A stretch of 64,000 nucleotides of DNA from Phallus indusiatus (taxonomy: Eukaryota > Basidiomycota > Agaricomycetes > Phallales > Phallaceae): contig JAQFWX010000061.1 in the NCBI GenBank assembly GCA_027605045.1, positions 62,001 through 126,000 of the forward strand, read 5' to 3'. Below the pieces are notes generated by a model, which worked only from the letters and a program-made list of their open reading frames with translations, ran no database searches and was not told the origin of the DNA. Position 1 is the stretch's first letter. The number at the start of each line of letters is the position of its first letter. Shown piece after piece: positions 50,013 to 63,468 of the stretch. The position numbers and the translations under genes are program-made.

Positions 50013-53000
50013 ATGATGGCGTCCGCATCGTCGTACACAACACAACAGGATATCTCATCATTGCGAGAAGCAGCCTTGTTGACTTTGAAATCAAGAATAA
50101 AGCCTCGCCGACCAGCTCGTCATGCCTCTCTCGAAAAACCAGATGACACGTCTTCGATAGCGTCCACACGCAGGGCGGCACCTTCACCTGAATTAGATTA
50201 TGGATCGGACGATACGCCCGCCAATGACACGACCGTTCAAGCCGATGAAGAGAAGGAAGGTGGCGAGAAGGAGGAAGGTGAAATCAGTGACGATGAAACT
50301 CAACAAGTAGCAAAGTCCAGTTTCTCAATGATGGACATTGACAAAGAGCCCCTACCTGGTTTAAACTTTATGGACAATGGTACAAGCGCCAGTCCTTTGA
50401 CCGATTCAGGAGGTGCTGGGTTGTCCAATCCTTTCCTTTCCAGACCTTCTGCTTCAATGCTATCGTCCTCAAAGCGGAGCCCTGTGTCGGATTTTCGATC
50501 GCTGTCAATTCAAAGATCAGCGAATATTGATGCCAAACACGCTCGACCTTCTTTAGAGAGTAAGTTAATGTGTAAGAACGTGAATAAAAACTTAGTTAAT
50601 GGGATAAATATCTAGTGACTGTCCACGAGCTAGCCGAAGCTAAGGAAATAATTCTTGACCTTCTAGGCTGGAATGTACCGCCAGAATATCTCATCAATTG
50701 TGGATTGACGAAAGAAGCAATATACTATGTCTTTACTGAATTAAATCTGAGGTGCGTTGATCTCATTCTTTAGCTGCGGATGGATGTGTCTAAGTTGAGA
50801 TAGACTTCCTAGTAACCTTGATATCAGCAGCATCTCTTCTTATGGTCCTCCTGGGGAAAGTCCCAAGATTATTCCTCAGTCCACCGTTCCACAATCAGAA
50901 CATTATAAACCTGCTTCACCTACTTCTTCTCAGCCTATTACTGTTTCACCTGGTCGTTCCTCTCCCTCCTTGTCTCCCACCACAGCCCAACTTTATGCTC
51001 TTCCTCCAACCCAACAGCCACTAAATACTGTACAAACCAACTCGGTTGACATGTATGCCGATTCGATTCCAGGATTTGAAAGTCAAGACGCCCTTTCCCC
51101 TAATGCGTCCGAAGCCGTCTCGTCGGCAACTATAGCGGATGGTACTTCTGCAGCGCAGTCGATAACAGAAGTGCCAAAACATGGCTACTCGGGAAATTTG
51201 GATGAAATCGAAACGCTTAGGCGACAAGAGTTGCTTGCACGGAAAGCTGCTTTAGCTAGTCGGCGTAAATTAGAAGCCAAGAAGCAGAAACTTTCGACAT
51301 TTGCTTTAAATGCCAAGCCTGCGGCACCCTCAGAAACTCCCACAGTTCCTATCGAAGCTGTGGACGACTTTTTAAATAGCATAGTGTCAACTACTACGAC
51401 TATTTCAGAGTCGAAGGAGGGTACTGTTGACATCGTTATGAACGATGGCATATCGGAAACCTTGGCATCTCCGGTGGAGTTTCCGGGCACTTCCGAACGA
51501 TCTACTCTTCCCAAGAGGCCCACGACTAAACGAGCGGTTGCTGCAGACTGGATAGATTACGAGCCTTCACCTCGCAATAACTCGCACCTAGCTCTTAATG
51601 GGAATGGCCGTCCAATGAACCTTCAAAGATCGTCAAGCACTTCAACCCCCAGCTTTGCTAGCCTTCTACCGAATCGAAAAGTTATCATCGACTTTAGTGA
51701 CTCTGAAGACGACCTACCCGAGAGTTCCTCTAAGTCTACTCGAACATTGGCAATAACTGATATCAATACTGTACAAACAAGCACGTCGTCGGAAACTGGG
51801 AGTGCGACTACGGTATCCCAACAGACGAAATCTATACGTATAAGTAATCCGGATGCGTTACTTCTCAAAGAAAAAGAACAGGAAATTAAGCGAATGAAAG
51901 AACTTATCGCTGAACGAGAAAGAAATAGGCAAAAATCGCTATCAAAACCTGTGTGTTTCCCTGTCTCCTGAACTACTTCGTTCCTCAAGTCCCGTTGTTT
52001 AGCCTCAAAGTGCCACACCTCCACCTGCATTGTCTCCGCCTGCAGCGCCTTCAATTGTAAAACTTTCACCTTTAGCACCTCCATTCAATCCTTCTGGGAA
52101 TGTGTTAAATCCATTAGAAGAGATGTATAACCTGTCCTTGAAACAGGAGCTTAACAGAACACCTCCCAGTCCATTAAACGGAGTCGATGAATTGTCGACC
52201 CCAAACGATTCTCAGCAAGAAGACTCCGACATGAAAGATGATTTTAGCACAGGTATATCTCCGTTGTCTCGAGAGGATGTGATATGCGCTTATAATTGTA
52301 GGTCAAACAGGTGCACAAACATCGGTGCCGACCGATGTCTTATCTTCCGGTTTTTAGTCCGCCCCCATCTTCAAGGCGAAACGCTCACCAGTTTTATTAC
52401 CAGATCCGACAGTTGCCAAAGCAACAAATAGTACGTGCGCTACTTTTCCCATCTTTGAGTTCACCATTCACACCTTATGCAGCTCCGGTACCTGTAACAG
52501 TTGAACATGAACAAGTGGCAAGCGTCGTTCCGGTTCTAGTGCTAAGGCACTTTTCTTCATTGGTTTTTGTGCTAAGTTTATCTTGGGTCCTGCGTGCTAC
52601 CCTTTTTTAGGTTCCTGATTTGTCAAGCCACCCGCCTTACTTCTCTGCTCATACCTCCGGAAATAATGTGCGTATTCCGATTATTGCCTTTTAAGGTCTA
52701 TCATATTTCATGCTAAACCATATATATGCACCCTAAACCTCTCTTTCTGTTTAGGCTGCTTCATCGTCCAAGACTTATTATTATACTGACTACATTTCCC
52801 CTTTTTCTATATTTCCTGTAAATCAAGCATCCTTTACTACTGACTCTAACTCCAAGAAGCCAGTACCTAGTCTTTCAAGTGCTACATTTCTCCCTACTTC
52901 AGTAGATAGGCCTCTTTCAGAGCAGATTTCACAGCTATTACAACCCCTCCGTAGAGAGGTTGTATCCAGAGTGGATCCCATGCAGCTTCTTTGTACTTTC

Positions 53001-53310
53001 GAGATTCCAGGGGGTGGAAAATGTCAAGATTCGACATGCAGTTATGTTCACATCAGAGACTTCGAGCCCACAGGTGAGTAATTGATACCTGTCTGTCCGT
53101 TGATTCGCTGCCTATGGCACCACCGTATGACTATGACCGATATTGCATCCAGATGATGAGATAGCCCAGCACCTATCACAGATATTATCGACACCTCAAC
53201 TTTCCTTTCAGATGATTAGGACGGCTCTCTCCCGTGTCCGAGCTTCGAAGCAAGAAATGAGCCTCAACAGCCGCGTTCTGCAAGCATTGGATCATCTAGG
53301 TGTCCGATAG
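50013..53310 (+). CDS. Zinc-finger protein, Red1/ZFC3H1-like
   Basis: A large, mostly disordered protein ending in the putative zf-C3H1 zinc finger (LLCTFEIPGGGKCQDSTCSY, then VHIRDFEPTDDE). This finger occurs in fission yeast Red1 and animal ZFC3H1, which scaffold nuclear exosome targeting complexes. Exons are 50013-50559, 50616-50751, 50804-51950, 52003-52252, 52302-52324, 52358-52430, 52483-52514, 52611-52667, 52755-53073 and 53153-53310, giving about 913 aa. An acidic EEGEISDDE motif near residue 90 is of the kind seen in RNA-processing scaffolds. A charged helix (KEKEQEIKRMKELIAERER) lies near residue 595. The small exons between 52302 and 52514 and the 33-nt intron 52325-52357 are my best phase-consistent solution but less certain. 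Confidence 0.78.
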
Positions 53311-53791
53311 GTTCTTTGAGTCGACTTTCAAGACGTTACTATGGCTTGGACCTCCCTACCCATCAACATTGGCAGCAACTATGAGCTCATTTCGAGAACA
53401 CAAAAAGAGCGAGATGCCAACCAGAAGTTGCTAAACCCACTTGTGGATCATGTGTTCTCGGAGTGTCTCCCGTGCAGGACCACATGCATCGCTACTTAGC
53501 GTGCCTACCTAACTTACGTTACCTTATGTTTGTGTTATACTTTAGCATGAATGAAATCTATGTTCAAAAACTTATGCATACTCTCGGTTGGAGTTCCGCA
53601 TTAATAGATTAGCCGTTATGCGTTATAGCCGAAAAATCAATTTGATTAAGTATGCTCGAACGGCATCCTCTGCTTCAATTATTATGCCGATGACACAAGC
53701 TCCATGGCAAAGGCGTTTACCACACACTATTCAAGGGTAAACCTTCCTGAGCCAGATTTCCATGTATATTTTTCTCGTGTAATAATTTTGG
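53311..53791. other. Intergenic, Red1-like to SSP411-type gene
   Basis: About 480 bp. It contains one ATG-initiated frame of about 50 codons (from 53341, MAWTSLPINIGSNYELIS) that could be a chance frame in the 3' UTR. I do not call it a gene. Confidence 0.35.
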
Positions 53792-56700
53792 ATGCTTCGC
53801 TCCATTCACATCCTTCCATCGCGTGAAATTGTCCGCAATTTTGCTTTTAAGAGAGCACCACCTCGTCTTGCTGGTCTCGTACAACATTTGCCTATTTCTT
53901 GTCAGAATCTTCGTTTTATCTCGAGTGCTAATCCTCTTTACGTTATGAATCAGCCAACCAGTGCGCCAAACCGTCTCATAAATTCGAAGTCACCGTATCT
54001 GTTACAGCATGCTCATAACCCGGTCGTATGTCAATAGAAATATGCCACTCGTGCTCACCGGAACTCACAAACCCCATCTAGGACTGGTATGAATGGTCCG
54101 AAGAAGCGTTTACGAAAGCATCGGATTTGAACAAACCTGTGGGTATCCAAACCGTCGGAACTAGAGGATAACTACAACATGGCTTCAATGATGAATGATT
54201 CTAGATATTCCTCAGCGTTGGATACTCTGCATGTCATTGGTGTCATGTCCTAGCTCATGAATCTTTTGAGGACCCGAATATTGCTAAAATTATGAACGAG
54301 TATGTGCTAGACATCATTTCGGTTTCAGGCTCTGACCCACCTTGAACCTAGGAATTTCATTAACATCAAGGTTGTTTCCGTCGGTTCACAAGCATCTGCG
54401 TATTTTGTTTGCTAAATCTCTCTAAATAGGTGGATCGAGAGGAGCGTCCGGACGTTGATCGGTAAGCTTGCTTGATCAAACTGATGAGTCACAATCTAAC
54501 GTTATAACAAAGTTTATACATGACATTGTTGGTTTATGGATCGTCGTGCATTACGTGATTGCTGAGGTTATCATTAGCGTCCAGGCTACAAGCGGACGAG
54601 GTGGCTGGCCTATGAGTGTTTGTATGTTTTCTTGCTATGTCTATTCTCAGTGGCTCAAACTGGCGTTCAAGGGCTCACACCAGAGCTGGAGCCTTTCTTT
54701 GCTGGAACATACTTTCCTAAAGAAGCCTTTAAGACTTTATGTGAAAGAATTTACCAAACGTATGCCTTTTCATTTCATTCTCAGTCCCCAGTATACCAAG
54801 ATGTTGTAGCTGGAAAACGGACCCATCCAAAGTAAGAGAAAGTGGTGGTTCGGTGATACGGCAATTACAGGACTTATTCAAAGTGCGAGTTTCATTTACT
54901 TGCAAATCTTTTCTCAGTGCAGCCCGTTCCTTACCAGTGAATTCTACAGACTCATTCACGCGTATTTAACGTTGATATTGACGATGCCTTGACAAAGGTA
55001 TACAATAAATGGAAGTCGGATTTTGATCCAATACATGCTGGTTTTGGGGATGCCCCTAAGGTTACTTGACGATTCATAATATGTCATTTGACATTTTACT
55101 CAATAAAAGTAAACAGTTTCCTTCGCCGTCCATGATCTTCTACCCTCTTCTTCGCTTTTCATATTATTCGGATAAACCGACTGAGAAAGCAGAGGCGGTC
55201 CAGATGGTTTCCAAGACCCTCCTTGCTATCCACAGCGGAGGTATCAATGACCATGTGGGTAAAGGTATTGCAAGATATTCCGTGGACGCCGAGTGGCGGT
55301 TACCTCATTTTGAGAAGGTGCTCACCTTCCCATTGAATACCATCTGTTTTATCTCATTTATTTCTAGATGCTCTACGATCAAGCTCAGCTAATCATATAT
55401 GCTTTGGAATGCTCCTCTCTTGTCGAAGATCCCATCGAAAAACGGAAGTTACAGATCATGGCTTTGGATATATTTGAATATACGGCTCGTGACCTCAGAA
55501 ATCCCGAAGGAGCTTTCTATTCCGCGGAAGATGCTGATTCACTTCCTTCAAAATCGGCTACCAAGGCCCAGGAAGGCGCATTCTACGTATGTGCACTTTA
55601 TGTCTTTATACAGAGCTCTGACATATCACTCGCCATATAAAGGTATGGAAAAAGGAAACAATTGACGAAGTTCTAGGGGATCGAGCTGCCATGTTTGAGG
55701 CTTACTTTGGAGTTAAGAAGGAAGGCAATATTGATCCGAAACATGATGCCCATAACGAATTATCTGGTCAGGTGGGTACCGTTAGTTATACGTAGTTTTA
55801 TATCTGCAGATCTGACGCCAAGATATTCCAGAACCAGCTGTACATCCGACTCCCCATAACCGATCTTGCGACCCAGTATAAGCTTCCTGTTAGCGAAGCT
55901 CAGGCTATAATTAGCGAATGTCTTCTGAAGTTAAGGAACTATCGTGAGACCACACGACCTAGACCTCATTTGGACGATAAAGTTGTGACGGCCTGGAACG
56001 GACTGATGCTGTCCGCGTTAGCGCATGGCGCTTCTATTCTCGAACCTGATCTTACCTTTCCCGATGGAACGAATGCGGCTGAAAAAGTTTTGGGTATGGC
56101 AAAAGATCTTGTTGCATTTATTAGAGAAAGATTATGGGATGAATCCCGGAAAGAGTTATGCCGCAGCTGGAGACAAGGTCGTGGTCCAGCTGGCATGTGT
56201 GAAGATTATGCATGCGTTATAGCAGGTGAGGTTTGAGGGTTATGCAAAAGTTTACTTATATTCATGTTCTTTCAAGGCTTACTGGACGTATATGAAACGA
56301 CTGGTCGCGAAGACTATGTGTTATTTGCCTTTGAGCTCCAAAAGCGACAGGACGAGCTGTTTTGGGATGAAGAGGATGGCGGATATTTTGCGTCTCGAGC
56401 CGGCGACCGGAGGATTCTTGTTCGCTTAAAAGATAGCCAAGATGGAGCGGAACCTTCAGCGTTATCTGTCTCTCTATCCAACCTATACCGACTATCGTCT
56501 TTAATCACTACGGAGGAATATGACATGAAGTCTAAAGCTGAGAGGACATTATCTTCTCAGAGTAACATGATCGTAAAGGCACCATATGCTTTGGGTATGA
56601 TGGTTGGTGCGGCCAAATTAGGGATGAAAGGAATGAAAGAAGTGAGTTTTTTCAAGTTTCTGTCAACTCATCGAGCCATAACGTTATCTGTAGATTGTCA

Positions 56701-56966
56701 TTACTGGTTCTCCTCGCGACGAAGCTACCAGAATGCTTCTACGCTATGTTCGGTCAAAATTCGTTCCTAACAGGAGTCTAATCTTGATCGATCCTGATCT
56801 TCCTCCGACACAATTAGCCACGAAAAATCAAGTTGTCAGAACTTTGATAGACAACTTGTCGGGGAAGACGACGGCTTCGCTGGACCTGCCAGAAGTTCGT
56901 ATCTGCGAAGCCGGCGTTTGCGGTCTTCCTTTGAAAGGTGTCGAGTTGGAATTAGTAGTTCAATAA
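53792..56966 (+). CDS. Thioredoxin-domain protein, SSP411/SPATA20/YyaL family (DUF255)
   Basis: A conserved protein with an N-terminal thioredoxin-like DUF255 domain and a C-terminal six-hairpin (alpha/alpha toroid) glycosidase-like part. Its biochemical role is not settled. The start is ATG 53792 and the stop 56964-56966. Exons include 53792-54025, 54082-54138, 54205-54299, 54352-54370 (19 nt), 54430-54461, 54513-54527 (15 nt), 54578-54621 and 54672-54759, with more downstream. Family signatures are [40 protein letters not shown] with its CxxC pair, [52 protein letters not shown] and [14 protein letters not shown]. The first 30 residues are basic ([20 protein letters not shown]), suggesting mitochondrial import. 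The very short exons are all needed to build the conserved core. Confidence 0.92.
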
Positions 56967-57075
56967 TGAAATAATGTAATTATAAAAAGACATCTGTGGT
57001 TGTCAGATTTTGTACTAACCTTTCCTCCTGGTCTTGAGCCGGTGATGATTGCATGCCAAATTTGAAATCTATGTT

Positions 57076-57147
57076 GGTGCAATAGCTCAGTGGTAGAGCA
57101 CACGATTGCAAATCGTGTGGTCCCGCGTTCGAACCGCGGTTGTACCT
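57076..57147 (+). tRNA. tRNA-Cys (GCA)
   Basis: 72 nt folding as a cloverleaf. The acceptor stem is GGTGCAA with TTGTACC, with one G-T pair. The D arm is GCTCAGTGGTAGAGC. The anticodon stem ACGAT/ATCGT encloses TTGCAAA (anticodon GCA). The T arm is CGCGGTT-type around GTTCGAACC. There is no intron. It sits about 110 bp after the SSP411-type stop. Confidence 0.95.
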
Positions 57148-57430
57148 TTTTCAGCGAAAAATGCTCTCAGTGAGGCGAGACTGATATCTCAGGGACAATA
57201 CTGTTTGTCTCTTTTTAACACGCACACTTAGGAGACGTTTCGTTTAGTGCTCCTTCTCAAGCTCACAATTTTTCGCAAGTTTAATTCCTTTCCTTTTGAT
57301 GCGATCCGAATTATAAACCTAACGCTAGCTAGAACATTTGTTTCTGCTTAATCCGGATAATCAAGTGTCAACCTCCCCATGTTGCACATTACCTCCCCTT
57401 CAAGTGTTGCTCAAATTGAAAGATGAAAAG

Positions 57431-59972
57431 TTACTGATTGCTCCACCAATGTTTTCCTTCCATCCAAACATCATCCATTCTTTCCATTCGAGCTTGCAGT
57501 GAATCCCCCAGTGGCGGTAATAGTAACATTGATTTCAGGTAGTTTTGCACCCCTGCGCTCGAGCTCTTCTCGTAACCGCATAAAAAGGCGTTGTGTACGC
57601 TCAGGAGTCGGCTTTATAAATCAAGATCGAGGCAATATAGGTGGAATGAATCAAATGAGTGAGGCTCGATAATATATGCACAAGGAGGATTACGTACCGC
57701 TTCACAGCAGGCTGGTGAGACAACAGCAATGCGTCTGAGTAAATTAATCCTCAAACATATCACAACTCAACTCACCCCTCAGATCTTCTAACAGCCTAGC
57801 TTGCGATGTATTGATATCTCGACTTTGCTCTTTTAGCCGTTGAAGCTGCGAGTGGATCTGTGAGGATTGTTCTTTCAGCTGTTCAGCCTCTTCGTTCAGC
57901 TCTCGAGTCTGTTTGAAAACGTAGAGTGAGAACAGCAAGCAAAAATAGTGATAAAAAGGTGAAGGAGACTGTGCATCGTTCCTACGAACCTTTGCTTCGT
58001 TTTCGGCAGCTTTCTTTCGCTCTTGCTCGACCAGATTTCTTTGCTCCTCAGCTCGAGCTCGAGATAGCAAAACTTCTAGTTCTTTAGAGCGAATGATGCA
58101 CTCAAAGTGTTTCTCTCGTAATTCGTATTGTCGCAAGAAGTCTTTGAGACGTTCGCGAACACTAGGAGAGTATTGTAGGAAAAGGATCCTAATGTAAAGA
58201 AATGAGATGACTTACACAACGTCGAATATATCTTCGAGAGCTTGTTTAGCTCTGTAACACATGGTAGTATCAGTAAACCGCAAGAACGGAAGGAGAATAT
58301 ATCATACTCTTGGGAATCGTCTGTCCAATTCTTCTTTAGTCTTTGCCGTTGTGGCTCTGGGATCTCCTCCTAATTTTTTTTGAGGGAGAGCAGTCGGTTT
58401 GGCAATAAAAATCAGCGGCTAAGTAACACTTACGACATCATCACCGGTGAGATCCATCATCTCAACCGCAAGGATCTCATCACCATCATCCATTCCAGCA
58501 TCCTCAGGCGTTTGGTCGGGTTCAATTGTGCGACCCATGTATGTGAATATGAAGGTCATAGCCGGAGGCATACGTCCATCTGGCCCGTCCACAGCGGCAT
58601 CCTTCTTGTTGTTGCTAGAGGTGGTAGATGCCAAGCCACCAGTAGCCGAAGCAATGTTCTGATTGCCATTATTCACCCCTTCCATTCTTTCTGTCCATGC
58701 ATTGAACAATCTGCTAAACTTGGTCTTCCGCGATATCTTGAAGAAAAGCTCAGCACGGTACTTGCATACCACCTTGATGACTATGTCAGGAGACTCAAGG
58801 AATTTCTTCTCTTTCTTCTTGGCTTTATCCACGCGACGTTCCATTTCAAGTTTGAGATTGAGAATCTGCGAAAAAAAAAGGTACAGTTCAAACATGAGTG
58901 ACGGATTCTACGAGTCTCGGTGGGCGCCACCAACCTCCTCTTGAGCTTCCTTGACGTTCATGGCAAATATGCGACTATCCTCCTATAAAGATTCCTGTAT
59001 AAAAGAGTTTCATTCATATCCCATGAACGCGGTGACTGACTCGTAGTTTCTTATTTTCCTAAGAAGAGTTGTTAAACTTGGTATTGAGGGAGAACCATCG
59101 CTCTTACTTTCTGTAATTCTCTGGCAACATTTTCGAAACGAGTCTTGTTTTGATTTGCCTTGGTAAGCTGGCTCTTAGCTAGAATGCGCCAATGAAAGGA
59201 AGAAAAAGGTATAACGCGTTGTATAAGAGATTTTGCAAAGAAGACAATAGGACAGGCAGTATACCGTTGTCTTTGTCTTTGACTAGTTTCTGCTTCTCCT
59301 TGGAGTGTTCTCGTTCCATTCGCTTTAATTCTTGATACTAAAACACGAGATAAAGAATACGTGCTGAATGGCAAAGGGTGACAGCGCACCAGATCAATAT
59401 ACTTTGCGTGAATCGCCGAATCCGACATGCCCTTCACAGATCTCCGAGCTTCCTCGGCTGTATGACGAATATTGATAGATATGAAATAAGATGACATTCA
59501 TTAGCCGGGCTGAAAAAGAGAGCATGTTAAAAAGCGCACCAATCCGTCTCTCCTCCTCTTCCCCATGAACTTCCTCCTCTTCCAGGGCAGCAATGCGGTT
59601 TCTGACCGTTTCATACATTGCAACAGGATCTACTGCATCAGACTTTTTCTTTTGCGCCTGTTGTTGTGTCTGAGTCTGGGTCTGCTTTACAGCTGCAGAA
59701 TTAGGATGAGGATGTTGAGACGAAGGGGTGTTTGAGCCGTTTGCTGGACGAAGCACGTGCGCGTGAGCATCTACCAAGTGCATATCTGCAGCATAATAAT
59801 GCCTACCAGAGTTTGTAGTATTAGCTAGTGCTGCAGGAGCATTTGGAGGAGCCGAGGTTGGTGCAGGTGAAGACGCCGGAGGGGCGGACCCGGCTGAAGT
59901 TTGTTTAGAACTAGTAGTTCTGACATTAATGTTACTTTGAGGCTGATTGCTAACTAGACCGTTCGTGGCCAT
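57431..59972 (-). CDS. Taxilin-like coiled-coil protein with embedded SUMO-like domain
   Basis: Thirteen exons on the minus strand: 59972-59540, 59457-59390, 59337-59265, 59178-59108, 59058-59041 (18 nt), 58982-58935, 58865-58434, 58369-58308, 58251-58216, 58161-57990, 57908-57776, 57734-57698 and 57611-57431, about 587 aa. The N-terminus is disordered with Ala/Pro and Gln runs. Coiled-coil parts look like taxilin: LTKANQNKTRFENVARELQK and ENKKLR, then RLKDFLRQYELREKHFECI and SKELEVLLSRARAEEQR. Taxilins bind syntaxins in vesicle traffic. Exon 7 alone encodes a SUMO/Rad60-SLD-like fold: FFKISRKTKFSRLFNAWTER, a loop of about 40 residues, then FIFTYMGRTIEPDQTPEDAG and DDGDEILAVEMMDLTG. There is no terminal Gly-Gly. 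The last two exons are phase-consistent but unrecognised. A separate nested SUMO-like gene is the main alternative. Confidence 0.68.
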
Positions 59973-61180
59973 TGAGTCATAGGGTCAACGTCGAGCAGCG
60001 AGAAATGACAAGTGTTTATGAGCTTTTCAAAAAAACTGCAAAATGCTTAGGGTCGTTTTCCCACGCTCCCGTGTGACGCAAAGGGGATTTTTGCGGGGAA
60101 TGTCCTCGTTTTCCTTTGTCCTCCAGACACGTTCACGACACATTTCGAGTGGCCATCGGCTATTTTCTTTGTATAACCTTGGCCTTTGAGAGACGGTTTC
60201 ATGACAAAGGACTTTGAGTGGATTACGGAGTGATGGGAAGGTCAAGCTGTGAGTGTAAAATGCTGCAAATTCTTAGACGGAATTGACATTTATACACAGT
60301 GAAGGGGGCAAATGCTTATGTGCCACGTGTCTACACCTAAATAGATGCTTATTTCATGACAACTCTTGCTCTGGAAAGCGTTAGAACTAACTAGAGGTCA
60401 CAGCACTTAGTACCTGCAACATCATGAATTGTGAAGCATGGGTACTGTGGAGTTCATGGTACTACTGAGATCATGTCAGAAATCGTACCATGCGTCATTT
60501 CGGAGTGGAGACTGCCGTGATAAAAAAAGAGTGCAAGATTCTTTCGCGCATACAAGACATATACGGGTCATTTAAAGACATAAGTATGGAACTGCTATTT
60601 CAGTAACTTAGAAATTCTAACAGATATTATAAGTAGCAGACAGGCGCAACTTCATTCGCCAACTTGACTTGCAGTTGCCTATATATAGAAATAGACTTTG
60701 GAATCGCCGTTAGACCCGGGCCTGAATACGGTATTTAGCAATCATAATACACTCTTGTTCCGTGCTTTATACATTTGTCATAACACATTCTATTCCAGAC
60801 TTGAAATGAACGTGAAATGGTGTGTAGAGTCAGATAGATTGGGGAATACGAACAGGGTGGCCTCCCGAATCAGGAATTCACTTCGACTGTCTCAGCAGTG
60901 ACCTGAACACTTTCTCAGGGAAAACTGGCGGCGGCTACCATCATGAAACCCTTCACTAAAGCTTTGCATATCTTCGGATGGTACTGGTTTTCGACCTCAA
61001 TATTGAATGTCGGCGACCCCATTTAGACATTGAACACAAGTCCCTCTTGCCATTCACTCCACGTTCACTTCATATACACCCGTTTGGTGAAAAAGGCTTT
61101 CCAGCTATTTAAAAGTATATGTTCAAGCCCCTAAACTCGTGCCTCTGGTGTTGCTTGCTGTTCCTCACACAGAATCCTCA
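59973..61180. other. Divergent intergenic region, about 1.2 kb
   Basis: Between the start of the taxilin-like gene (-) and the GH5 gene (+). No gene is seen. A TATATATAG stretch near 60677 could be a TATA-like element, but it lies about 500 bp from the GH5 ATG. Confidence 0.4.
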
Positions 61181-62995
<1,815 letters not shown>

Positions 62996-63055
62996 GATTT
63001 CCACAACTATAAACGCCGTATAGTGCATGATCCGGAAGGAGTTTGTTAATTCTGG

Positions 63056-63468
63056 ATGTTTGACGTGTTTTTCATATTACTAGGTGGTATGATTTCTTCT
63101 AGTTTGTCCGCAACAATTAGCCCTATGACTCCTGTGACACCCAAAGTTAGACCGAATATCAATCTTGTGCGTTTCGGTAAATCTATCGGATCCTCTTTAG
63201 TAAATGTATTATGTGATTTCTAAGCAAAAGCGGAAAACCTACGGGTATAAGATTCCCAGAGGGTACGGGGGTTTCTTGCCATGTTGATGAGAACGGCAAC
63301 GAATGTGACAAATGTGACATTGCCTCTCGGGCGTCTAACCTTCCGTTCAAATTGTTAGTTCGGTAACTTTTTTTGAATCGTTTCTTCGCTGTGTAAAACA
63401 ATTCAAGTCCAAAGGTTATTCTGCGAACAAGCAAATTTTTCATTTTCATGAAATCAATGTCGAATTAA
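63056..63468 (+). CDS. Candidate small secreted cysteine-containing protein, 94 aa
   Basis: A three-exon model in consistent phase: 63056-63176, 63260-63362 and 63408-63468. The N-terminus MFDVFFILLGGMISSSLSA looks like a signal peptide. The mature part has a compact cysteine cluster, GVSCHVDENGNECDKCDIA, reminiscent of small metal-binding or EGF-like loops, though no family is recognised. A different donor for the second intron (GTTCGG at about 63357) would give another C-terminus, ending near 63482. It starts only 60 bp after the GH5 stop on the same strand, so part of it could instead be transcribed as GH5 3' UTR. Confidence 0.4.

Noticed and set aside
53341..53499. A frame of about 50 codons (MAWTSLPINIGSN...) downstream of the Red1-like gene
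   Set aside because: It is short and unspliced, has no recognisable features, and lies where the 3' UTR is expected.
57498..57611. Alternative frame of the last taxilin exon (PTPERTQRLFMRLREELERR)
   Set aside because: It looks protein-like but needs a phase that the preceding exon cannot supply with any GT donor. The in-phase reading was kept, with low confidence in this C-terminus.
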